Source: Fidelibacterota bacterium (GTDB taxonomy: Bacteria > Fidelibacterota > Fidelibacteria > Fidelibacterales > Fidelibacteraceae). From it: 5,954 bases of DNA. The first letter of the stretch is position 1, and each line of letters begins with the position of its first letter. The position numbers and the translations under genes were made by a program. Positions 1 through 5,896 of this stretch are shown here, one piece after another. Where the stretch lies: contig DAOVOB010000079.1 of assembly GCA_030629925.1 (NCBI GenBank), positions 1 through 5,954 on the forward strand, read 5' to 3'. The notes below the pieces were generated by a model. The model had not been told where the DNA came from, did no database searches, and worked only from the letters and a program-made list of their open reading frames with translations.

Positions 1-1319
1 AACATTGATATCCCGGCATTTGCCGAACGGATCAAAGGTCGGCGTGTTTCAACTGCACGAAGGATCGAGATAGCGGCATGTTGGTAAGGACCCACTGAAC
101 GACCGAACCATATATCATTGGTAATAAGAATGTTATATTTACTTCCTTGAGTCGAAAAAGATCTGACCGTATGAGGAAAAACAGAGTCAAAACAGACCAT
201 AGGTGTAAATGCAATACTGTCAGAAGTCATTTTTAATGGTTTTCTAAAGTTCCTATGAGAAAATTCACTTTGACCGTATTCCATGTTATTCAACCAAGAA
301 AACATAGAGCCTCCTGGTGTGAATTCACCAAATGGGACTAGGTGTAATTTATCATAGATAGCTGAATTGAAAGTTGATTTTTCAGGTTCAAAAACAAAGA
401 CCGTATTGGTGCTGGAATGCCAGTTATTTTCATCTTTGTAATAGAAATCCAAAGCCCCCGTGATCAGAGTGCTGTTCATATCAACAGCGCATTGATTTAC
501 CAGGTGCGTAAAGTAGATAGAAGAACGCAGGTAATAGGGAACGGCTGTTTCAGGCCATACGATCACATCCGGTTGAAAGCCATTATCTATTCTGCTGAGA
601 GAATCTAGTTTATTAATAATGGGTACTCTATTTGCGGGTATCCATTTTTCTTTAGCCGGAATATTGGGCTGGACGATCCTGAAATTCAACTTATTCTCAG
701 AGGAAAGATCGGAACTAATCATGATCGTTCCGTAAATAAAAGGGAAAAGCAAGATAACGATAAGAGAGATCAGACGTCTCCGGGAATAATATTTGATCAT
801 GAAAAAAAGAAATAGGTTCGTGATAAGCAGAACCAACGATATAGTATAAACTCCTCCAATATCAGCCATTTGGACATAGAGTGTGTTGTAAGCCTGTGAA
901 TGTCCCAAGCTTAACCATGGGAAGCCGAAAGTGCCAAATGATCTCAAAAATTCTACTGCAACCCAAATGAAAGGCAAGAATAGAAAAGCTAATGAGGTGT
1001 CTTTTCTGTGGATCATCTTGAAAAGCATTCCGATAAATCCATAATTTAGAGCAAGGAAAACAGCTCCCAGTAGCATGGAAAAAGTCGCAAGCCAGGGAAA
1101 TGTCCCGGTATTCAATGCTAACCAATGGATTGAGAAAATAGAGTAGAATATTCCCCAGATCAAACCGGTAAGAAAACCGTTTTTAACTTTTTCGAGAACA
1201 AATAGGAGGGGGAGAAGGGCGAAAAAAGCGGTATAAAATTGATTAAATGGTGCAAATGATAATTCAAGAAGAAGAGCAGAAAGTAAAAGTAGAAAAATAT
1301 GTTTTAGCTTAAGTTTCAT
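1..1319 (-). CDS. lnt: Apolipoprotein N-acyltransferase, C-terminus cut by window edge
   Basis: Inner-membrane enzyme that performs the last step of lipoprotein maturation, moving an acyl chain from a phospholipid to the N-terminal cysteine of diacylated apolipoproteins. The frame is open from the ATG at 1319 to the left edge with no in-frame stop, giving 439 codons; compared with the roughly 510-residue E. coli protein, some 60-80 residues lie outside the window. Residues 7-200 are a series of hydrophobic segments (about 7-40, 50-66, 75-101, 110-128, 157-176, 182-200). From about 212 a nitrilase-type domain follows, with the expected triad: Glu257 in VWPETAVPYY, Lys324 in YDKLHLVPFGE, and Cys376 in MVCFDSVFP; Glu332 also matches the conserved loop glutamate. 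Spacing between these residues matches E. coli (E267, K335, E343, C387). NDIWFGRSVGPYQHAA further on is typical of Lnt. The two residues after Cys376 are Phe-Asp rather than the usual Tyr-Glu. The start overlaps the ruvX stop (ATGA), with GGAG 6 nt upstream inside ruvX, so translation is probably coupled. Identification is firm; activity is inferred. Confidence 0.95.
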   Translation of the reverse strand, partial: MKLKLKHIFLLLLSALLLELSFAPFNQFYTAFFALLPLLFVLEKVKNGFLTGLIWGIFYSIFSIHWLALNTGTFPWLATFSMLLGAVFLALNYGFIGMLFKMIHRKDTSLAFLFLPFIWVAVEFLRSFGTFGFPWLSLGHSQAYNTLYVQMADIGGVYTISLVLLITNLFLFFMIKYYSRRRLISLIVILLFPFIYGTIMISSDLSSENKLNFRIVQPNIPAKEKWIPANRVPIINKLDSLSRIDNGFQPDVIVWPETAVPYYLRSSIYFTHLVNQCAVDMNSTLITGALDFYYKDENNWHSSTNTVFVFEPEKSTFNSAIYDKLHLVPFGEFTPGGSMFSWLNNMEYGQSEFSHRNFRKPLKMTSDSIAFTPMVCFDSVFPHTVRSFSTQGSKYNILITNDIWFGRSVGPYQHAAISILRAVETRRPLIRSANAGISM

Positions 1320-1735
1320 GTGTTGCTCCGCGAATCCAAATATTCCTGCAACATGATACGTGCGGCCAATTGATCGACCATCCCTTTATCATCACGAGCT
1401 TTACGGCCTTGTAGCTTAAGGATATCTTTAGCCTGAATGGACGTGTAGCGTTCGTCCCATGAGATGATAGGGACATCAATGCTTGATTTTAGTGATTCAA
1501 TAACTTTATCAACCAGTCGCGTTTGATCTGTTTTGTTACCCGATATACCAATAGGATAGCCCATAATAATTGTTATTGGCTTGTATTCCTCATAGATGGC
1601 TATCAGTTGTTTGATCCCGTCATCATAATTGCTGATCCTTAGTGTATCTAAAGGAGTGGCAATGATTTGAAGAGGGTCAGAGACTGCGAGACCGATCCGC
1701 CGCATTCCGTAATCGATCGCAAGAACTCGCTTCAT
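1316..1735 (-). CDS. ruvX: RuvX/YqgF-family RNase H-fold nuclease
   Basis: 139-residue protein of the YqgF family, the normal length (E. coli YqgF is 138). Family members have been described both as Holliday-junction resolvase-like nucleases and as nucleases for 16S rRNA 5'-end maturation; the sequence cannot separate these roles. The RNase H-like fold is recognisable: N-terminal strand with Asp8 in VLAIDYGMRRIGLAVSD, the GYPIGISG loop at 59-66, Glu95 in SWDERYTS, and Asp121 in GMVDQLAARIMLQEYLD. Asp8, Glu95 and Asp121 are the presumed metal-binding acidic residues. The ATG at 1735 is supported by AAGGA 5 nt upstream, which overlaps the stop region of the HU-like gene (8-bp gap). The stop overlaps the lnt start by 4 bp. 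It is a mid-operon gene with no promoter or terminator of its own visible. Cytoplasmic. Identification is secure. Confidence 0.95.
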   Translation of the reverse strand: MKRVLAIDYGMRRIGLAVSDPLQIIATPLDTLRISNYDDGIKQLIAIYEEYKPITIIMGYPIGISGNKTDQTRLVDKVIESLKSSIDVPIISWDERYTSIQAKDILKLQGRKARDDKGMVDQLAARIMLQEYLDSRSNT

Positions 1736-1743
1736 GCTTATCC

Positions 1744-2073
1744 TTACACTTCCCGGGGTTTAGAGAGGTATTCTTTTAGTACTTTGCCAGCTTTAAAATG
1801 AACTTTTTTACGTGCAGGGACATAAATAACTTCATTTGTCTTAGGATTACGGGCTTGAGGTTTTGCTTTAGAATTCTTGACCTCAAAAACACCAAAATTT
1901 CGGATCTCAATTCGGACACGGTCAGCTTCTTCGTCCATAAGCAGATCTAGCATGGCTGAAAAGATCTCATCCATGTACTTTTCACATTCATAAATACGCA
2001 TTTTACAACCACCTTTGGTTTTTACACGTATGTGTTTTGCAACATCTTTTTTAGTGAATGTTTTCTTTTCCAT
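1744..2073 (-). CDS. HU/IHF-family DNA-binding protein, lengthened variant
   Basis: 109-residue small basic protein of the HU/IHF family, expected to act as a dimer that bends DNA and helps organise the nucleoid. The C-terminal two thirds match the family well: the strand pair RIEIRNFGVFEVK (about 54-66), the arm with KPQARNPKTNEVIYVPARKK (71-90) including the intercalating proline Pro77 in the Arg-Asn-Pro turn, and the final helix FKAGKVLKEYL. It exceeds the usual 90-100 residues because the N-terminal helical part carries extra residues around KGGCKMRIYE (20-29) and MDEEAD (46-51), plus a short tail. Two cysteines (23 and 30) lie in the first of these. The ATG at 2073 has a strong ribosome binding site, GGGAGG with a 5-nt spacer at 2079-2084, arguing for high expression despite its internal operon position. 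It lies 15 bp after rel and 8 bp before ruvX. HU and IHF cannot be told apart here, so no symbol is given. Confidence 0.9.
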   Translation of the reverse strand: MEKKTFTKKDVAKHIRVKTKGGCKMRIYECEKYMDEIFSAMLDLLMDEEADRVRIEIRNFGVFEVKNSKAKPQARNPKTNEVIYVPARKKVHFKAGKVLKEYLSKPREV

Positions 2074-2088
2074 TGATTCCTCCCAGAA

Positions 2089-4239
2089 TTATGTTCTATC
2101 GATAGTTAATACCCCAGGGATATTTTTTAATTTTCGCATGATACGTTCAGCATGTTTCAAGCTCTCGACCATAACGGCAACTTGACCTCTGGCCAATTTA
2201 CCTTCAACCGAGAAATTTATACTTAGCATATTTGTGTGTTGATCATGAATGATCTGTGAAACATCATAGATCAGACTTGCTCTGTCTTCACTAATAACAT
2301 TGATGCGTGTTACAAAAGTACGTCCGGCTTTTACTTGCCACTTTACGTCAATGAAACGATCTTTTTCTTCTTCAAGATTGGGAATATTCCTGCAATCATG
2401 TCGATGAACCGTGATACCGCGGCCACGAGTAATAAAACCTATGATCTCATCACCCGGAATGGGGTTACAGCATTTTGCAAGCTGCACTAACATATTTTCA
2501 TGGCCACTGACACTGATCCCGTTGGTCGAACGATACTGATGAAGTGCAGGAAAAAATCCACCAGCTGTTTTAACTTCCTCATCTTTGGTGTAAAGCTCTT
2601 TGATAATTTGTTTTACAGTCAGGTCACCTTTTCCTATCGCTTGATAGAAAAGATTATCTGTGTCAAAAGCCAATTCTTTAAATCTTGTTTTTGCATCTTT
2701 GATCTTGGCTGAGAGTTTGGCTTTTCTTAAGCCTTTTTCAAGAATTTCCTCACCAAGTTTCACACTTTGTTCAAATTCGTGTCGTTGTAACCATTTTCTG
2801 ATACGACTTTTAGCACGATTTGTTGTCACAAATCTCAACCAGTTATAACTTACATTGTGCCTACTTGAGGTAATGACTTCAATACGGTCACCACTGGAAA
2901 GTTGTGTATTTAAAGAAACAATTTTACCATTTACTTTTGCGCCGATACAGCAAAAACCCACTTCGGTATGGACAGCAAAAGCAAAGTCCAGAGCAGTGGA
3001 ATGAATGGGCATTTTAATGAGGTCACCTTTAGGTGTAAATACAAATATTTCATCACTAAAAAGTCCAATCTTCATGGTTTCCAGAAATTCTTCATCACCC
3101 TGTGTATCATTTTTTAAAATATCAACTAGTTCGCGCAACCAATTGATATGCTTGTCGAGTTCATCACTTTCACCGGATTCTTTATACTTCCAGTGAGCCG
3201 CAATACCGACTTCTGCAGTTTTATCCATTTCATCTGTGCGGATTTGTATCTCGATGGGAATACCTTTAGGCCCAATAACCGTTGTATGAACAGATTGGTA
3301 ACCGTTTGATTTCGGTGTTGCAATAAAATCACGGAAGCGCTCGGTGATCGGTGTGAATTTTTGATGTACAATACCCAGCACAGAATAGCAATGGGTAATT
3401 GAGTTCACAATAACTCTGATCGCAAGAATGTCGAATACTTCTTCAAAGGGACGATTTTGGCGTAGCATTTTGTTGTAAATTGAATTAAAGCTTTTAATAC
3501 GTCCAAAAACACGTGCTTCAATATTTTCTTCATCAATATATTTTTTGACCAAAGAGATGAAATCATCAATATCATGCTGCGATCGCTTTTTTTGATCATC
3601 AATGCGCTTATTGAGTTCTTTATAAATTTCAGGATTGAGATATTTTAGTGAAAGATCCTCCATTTCCATCTTGATCCTGTACATTCCAAGACGGTGGGCG
3701 AGAGGGGCATAAACATCACGGGTTTCAAGTGATTTAATACGTTGCTTCTCGGGAGGCATGGCATCAAGAGTACGCATATTGTGAAGACGATCGGCAAATT
3801 TAATGATAATTACTCTAATATCTTCCGCTACCTTCAACATCATCTTGCGAAAATTTTGCGCTTGCTCCTGTTGCTCGCTTTCAAAATCCATGTCACCGAT
3901 CTTGGTGACTCCCACAACAAGACTAACAATTAAGGGCGTGAACTCATTTCTCAAGACTTCTTCGGGGATTTTGATATCTTCGATCACATCGTGCAGAAAA
4001 CCGGCACAGATCGTAGGTGTATCCATATTCAATTCAGCTAAAATAAAGGCGGTTTGGTATAAATGGATAAAATAAGGTTCACCGGTATTACGATAATGAT
4101 CCTTATGAGCGGTTTTGGCAAAACTATAGGCTTTCCACATAATGGGAATATCAGTATCAATATTGCTATTGTATGATCTTATTTTTTTAATAAGTTCATT
4201 GAAATCTTTAGGGAAAGTTTTTGGTAATTCGTTTGTCAT
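2089..4239 (-). CDS. rel: Bifunctional (p)ppGpp synthetase/hydrolase, RelA/SpoT family, long form
   Basis: 716-residue long RSH enzyme that makes and degrades the alarmone (p)ppGpp, linking starvation to ribosome and replication control; cytoplasmic and ribosome-associated. Domains in order: HD hydrolase (about 35-185) with His59, the HDVIED motif at 83-88 (His83, Asp84, Glu87, Asp88) and FADRLHNM with Asp150 and Asn154, so hydrolase appears intact; synthetase (about 235-355) with GRIKSFNSIYNKM, Asp270 in FDILAIR, GYQSVHT, Glu330 in EIQIRT and HWKYKE, so synthetase also appears intact; TGS (about 396-457, DEIFVFTPKGD onward); helical linker; conserved cysteine/zinc-finger region with Cys590-Cys591 and HRHDC at 612-616; C-terminal ACT domain (about 641-716). 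The motif separating dual-function enzymes (RxKD) from synthetase-only RelA (ExDD) reads RFRD at 301-304: basic like the dual-function class but with Arg for Lys. The start lies 5 bp after the dnaB stop without a clear ribosome binding site. Called rel because both activities seem present; spoT would be an equally fair label. Confidence 0.95.
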   Translation of the reverse strand: MTNELPKTFPKDFNELIKKIRSYNSNIDTDIPIMWKAYSFAKTAHKDHYRNTGEPYFIHLYQTAFILAELNMDTPTICAGFLHDVIEDIKIPEEVLRNEFTPLIVSLVVGVTKIGDMDFESEQQEQAQNFRKMMLKVAEDIRVIIIKFADRLHNMRTLDAMPPEKQRIKSLETRDVYAPLAHRLGMYRIKMEMEDLSLKYLNPEIYKELNKRIDDQKKRSQHDIDDFISLVKKYIDEENIEARVFGRIKSFNSIYNKMLRQNRPFEEVFDILAIRVIVNSITHCYSVLGIVHQKFTPITERFRDFIATPKSNGYQSVHTTVIGPKGIPIEIQIRTDEMDKTAEVGIAAHWKYKESGESDELDKHINWLRELVDILKNDTQGDEEFLETMKIGLFSDEIFVFTPKGDLIKMPIHSTALDFAFAVHTEVGFCCIGAKVNGKIVSLNTQLSSGDRIEVITSSRHNVSYNWLRFVTTNRAKSRIRKWLQRHEFEQSVKLGEEILEKGLRKAKLSAKIKDAKTRFKELAFDTDNLFYQAIGKGDLTVKQIIKELYTKDEEVKTAGGFFPALHQYRSTNGISVSGHENMLVQLAKCCNPIPGDEIIGFITRGRGITVHRHDCRNIPNLEEEKDRFIDVKWQVKAGRTFVTRINVISEDRASLIYDVSQIIHDQHTNMLSINFSVEGKLARGQVAVMVESLKHAERIMRKLKNIPGVLTIDRT

Positions 4240-4247
4240 ATTACTTA
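4237..4247 (-). promoter_or_regulatory. dnaB stop / rel start junction lacking a clear ribosome binding site
   Basis: The dnaB stop (TAA, 4247-4245) is followed by only GTAAT and then the rel ATG (4239-4237). The bases just upstream read AATGTAAGTAAT, with no purine-rich Shine-Dalgarno stretch, whereas the other four genes have GAGGA, GGGAGG, AAGGA or GGAG at normal spacing. The inference is that rel is translated mainly by ribosomes finishing dnaB and restarting, which would hold Rel below and tied to DnaB. An alternative start further inside rel is possible but would remove N-terminal sequence ahead of the HD domain. Confidence 0.5.
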
Positions 4248-5621
4248 CATTGACATTTCTTCAGCTTGATGAGCATAAGAGTCATATGGAGCGTCAAAGA
4301 AACGAACGATCTCACTTTTAAAGATTAAATTAACATTACCGGTAGGTCCGTTACGATGTTTTGAAATGATCAATTCGGCTTTTCCTTCATCACCCGGATC
4401 CTTTGAGTAATAGTGCTGACGGTGTATGAACATCACGAGATCTGCATCCTGTTCAAGAGCTCCGGAATCACGAAGATCAGATAATTTGGGGCGGCTGTCA
4501 CCACCACGTTGCTCGGGAGCACGACTTAGCTGTGAGAGAGCTACGACAGGGATCTTTAATTCTTTTGCAAGGGCTTTTAATTGCTGTGATATCATGGCAA
4601 CTTCTTGTACGCGACTATCATTTTTTCTTACGGTGGCGTGTGCGATCTGCAAATAATCCACAAAGATAATATCTAATTTGCCCAGACGGCTTTTTAGTCG
4701 TCTGGCCCTACTGCGCATATCCAAAACATTAAGATTTGCTGTAAAATCAAAATGGATAGTTGCATCATTGATCTTACCTGCAGCTGTTGTCAGAAATTCC
4801 CATTGGTTTGGTGGAATTTTACCACGTCTTAATTGCTGGTGGTCAATTCCGCTTTCCATACTGAGCAATCGCATGGCAATACCCTCTTGTGCCATTTCCA
4901 GTGAAAAGAAACCGACTTTTATATCATGATCTAAAGCCATATTGCGCATCATTGATAATGCAAGAGCAGTTTTACCCATTGATGGACGTCCGGCTATAAT
5001 AACCAGATCGGAGTTTTGAAATCCATTGGTCATTGCATCAAATTGTTTAAACCCTGTAGGAATACCCACTACATCGCCCTGATGATGAGATAAAGCCTCA
5101 ATATGTTCGACAGTCGAATGCAGAATATTTTTTATATCTACAAAATCTTGAGAAGCACTATTTTCCCTTAATTGAAAAATTTGCTGCTGTGCTTTATCAA
5201 GAATAATATCTGTTTCCTCAGTTTCAGAGAATGCGCTATCGATCATTTCGTTTGAAGATGAAATAATAGTCCTAAGAATGTATTTTTCTTTAACAAGATT
5301 GGAATAATATTCGATATTGGCAGCTGAAGGTACGCGGTTGATCAGATCCGCGATCACAGCGGGACCACCGGTATCATCAATTAGTTTTAATTGATTGAGC
5401 TTTTCAACTACGGTCAGTTGATCAATGGGTTTATGTTCCGTATAGAGATCTCTCATTGCACGAAATATAAATTTATGGGCATCAAGATAAAAACAACTTT
5501 CATTTAATAATTCCAATGCGCGACTTGCTGCCATTTCATCTTGCATCATAGATCCTAAGACTGCTTTTTCAGAATCTATTGATTGCGGGGGGATGCGTGT
5601 AATATCTTGTTTATCTACCAT
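4245..5621 (-). CDS. dnaB: Replicative DNA helicase DnaB
   Basis: 458-residue hexameric helicase that unwinds DNA at the replication fork and works with DnaG primase and the helicase loader. The N-terminal domain (about 10-110, starting IPPQSIDSEKAVLGSMM) is the DnaG-interacting part; a linker (about 115-175) leads to a RecA-like motor domain. Visible motor motifs are Walker A AGRPSMGKT (210-218, Lys217), the catalytic glutamate in SLEM (Glu242), Walker B LDIIFVDYLQ (316-325, Asp322), ALSQLSRAPEQR (361-372), LRDSGALEQDADLVMFIHR (383-401), and KHRNG with Lys421 and Arg423 in the arginine-finger region. Length is normal and there is no intein, although dnaB is a common intein site. The ATG at 5621 has GAGGA 4 nt upstream (5626-5630). 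It is the first gene of the operon, downstream of two consensus DnaA boxes and a candidate promoter, so its expression may respond to the initiator DnaA. Identification is secure. Confidence 0.98.
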   Translation of the reverse strand: MVDKQDITRIPPQSIDSEKAVLGSMMQDEMAASRALELLNESCFYLDAHKFIFRAMRDLYTEHKPIDQLTVVEKLNQLKLIDDTGGPAVIADLINRVPSAANIEYYSNLVKEKYILRTIISSSNEMIDSAFSETEETDIILDKAQQQIFQLRENSASQDFVDIKNILHSTVEHIEALSHHQGDVVGIPTGFKQFDAMTNGFQNSDLVIIAGRPSMGKTALALSMMRNMALDHDIKVGFFSLEMAQEGIAMRLLSMESGIDHQQLRRGKIPPNQWEFLTTAAGKINDATIHFDFTANLNVLDMRSRARRLKSRLGKLDIIFVDYLQIAHATVRKNDSRVQEVAMISQQLKALAKELKIPVVALSQLSRAPEQRGGDSRPKLSDLRDSGALEQDADLVMFIHRQHYYSKDPGDEGKAELIISKHRNGPTGNVNLIFKSEIVRFFDAPYDSYAHQAEEMSM

Positions 5622-5641
5622 GATTTCCTCGAAAAATATTG

Positions 5642-5657
5642 TTATCTGTAAAGATAA
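5642..5657 (-). other. Small AT-rich hairpin in the dnaB leader
   Basis: TTATCT and AGATAA form a 6-bp perfect inverted repeat around a 4-nt loop, about 12 nt before the dnaB ribosome binding site in the mRNA. It is A/U-rich and therefore weak, with no T-run directly following, so it is not a terminator. A mild effect on leader structure or chance are both possible. Confidence 0.3.
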
Positions 5658-5717
5658 TTTAGAAAAGTTATAAATGAAAGTGAAATACGATTAATAATTG
5701 AAAAATATAGATTTGCG

Positions 5718-5738
5718 TGTGGATAAATATGTGGATAA
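5718..5738 (-). promoter_or_regulatory. Two tandem consensus DnaA boxes upstream of dnaB
   Basis: The 9-mer TTATCCACA, the classic high-affinity binding site for the initiator DnaA, occurs twice on the minus strand, at 5718-5726 and 5730-5738. The copies are separated by 3 bp, a 12-bp repeat period, slightly over one helical turn, so two DnaA molecules would sit on nearly the same face. Both match perfectly. The nearer box is 97 bp upstream of the dnaB ATG, and a perfect inverted repeat begins 5 bp beyond the farther box. Likely role: DnaA control of the dnaB operon. An AT-rich stretch lies on the dnaB side, so a role in origin function is possible, but only two boxes are present and I see no further good match nearby. 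Confidence 0.75.
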
Positions 5739-5743
5739 GTGAG

Positions 5744-5776
5744 GCAAAACAGCGAAAATTCTAATCGCTGTTTTGC
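5744..5776. repeat. Perfect 12-bp inverted repeat, operator-like
   Basis: GCAAAACAGCGA (5744-5755) and its exact complement TCGCTGTTTTGC (5765-5776) flank a 9-nt AT-rich spacer. No T-run follows the stem on either strand: the minus strand continues CTCACTTATCC and the plus strand AAGTATAAAA, so it is not an intrinsic terminator. The arms are centred 21 bp apart, two helical turns, as expected of a dimeric regulator contacting two adjacent major grooves, although a hairpin at the 5' end of the mRNA is also possible. It sits between the DnaA boxes and a candidate promoter and would cover the predicted transcription start. The cognate protein is unknown. Confidence 0.7.
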
Positions 5777-5777
5777 A

Positions 5778-5805
5778 AGTATAAAAAAAATAGGTATAAA
5801 GGCAA
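5778..5805 (-). promoter_or_regulatory. Candidate sigma70-type promoter for the dnaB operon
   Basis: On the minus strand TTGCCT (5805-5800, 4 of 6 to TTGACA) is followed after 16 bp by TATACT (5783-5778, 5 of 6 to TATAAT). Transcription would start near 5771, inside the perfect inverted repeat, with the DnaA boxes about 33-53 nt downstream and a leader of about 150 nt. The region is so A/T-rich that -10-like hexamers arise by chance, and the host's promoter preference is unknown, so this is only a candidate. Confidence 0.4.
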
Positions 5806-5836
5806 AAAAAAGTTGAAAAGTCGAAAGAAATCTAAG

Positions 5837-5864
5837 AGTCAAAGGTCAAAAGTTGAGAGTTGAG
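5837..5864 (+). repeat. Short heptamer-like direct repeats
   Basis: Four consecutive 7-mers can be read: AGTCAAA, GGTCAAA, AGTTGAG, AGTTGAG. Related units (AGTTGAA at 5811, AGTCGAA at 5819) precede them less regularly. The array is imperfect and short. It could be a degenerate heptameric microsatellite or low-complexity intergenic DNA; no function can be assigned. Confidence 0.3.
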
Positions 5865-5896
5865 TTATCGTTTCATCGAATTATTGAGATGTGTAG

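Noticed and set aside
862..1125. 87-codon minus-strand open frame inside lnt
   Set aside because: It is out of frame with lnt, whose own frame is continuous and has the family motifs across this region.
1..1319. Possible lnt pseudogene, since the gene has no stop in the window
   Set aside because: Reading every codon from 1319 to 3 gives no in-frame stop, and triad spacing matches E. coli, so the gene is simply cut by the window edge.
3126..3602. Minus-strand open frames in another frame inside rel
   Set aside because: They overlap the conserved synthetase domain out of frame and resemble no protein family I recognise.
4426..4929. Plus-strand open frames opposite dnaB (4426-4656 and 4678-4929)
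   Set aside because: They are antisense shadows of conserved dnaB motor motifs, with no family features of their own.
5744..5776. Intrinsic terminator at the perfect inverted repeat
   Set aside because: Neither strand has a T-run after the stem; the T-run on the minus strand comes before it.
5642..5842. 66-codon minus-strand open frame upstream of dnaB
   Set aside because: It is very Phe/Leu/Ile-rich because the DNA is A/T-rich, lacks a ribosome binding site, and runs through the DnaA boxes and the perfect inverted repeat. Best seen as chance.
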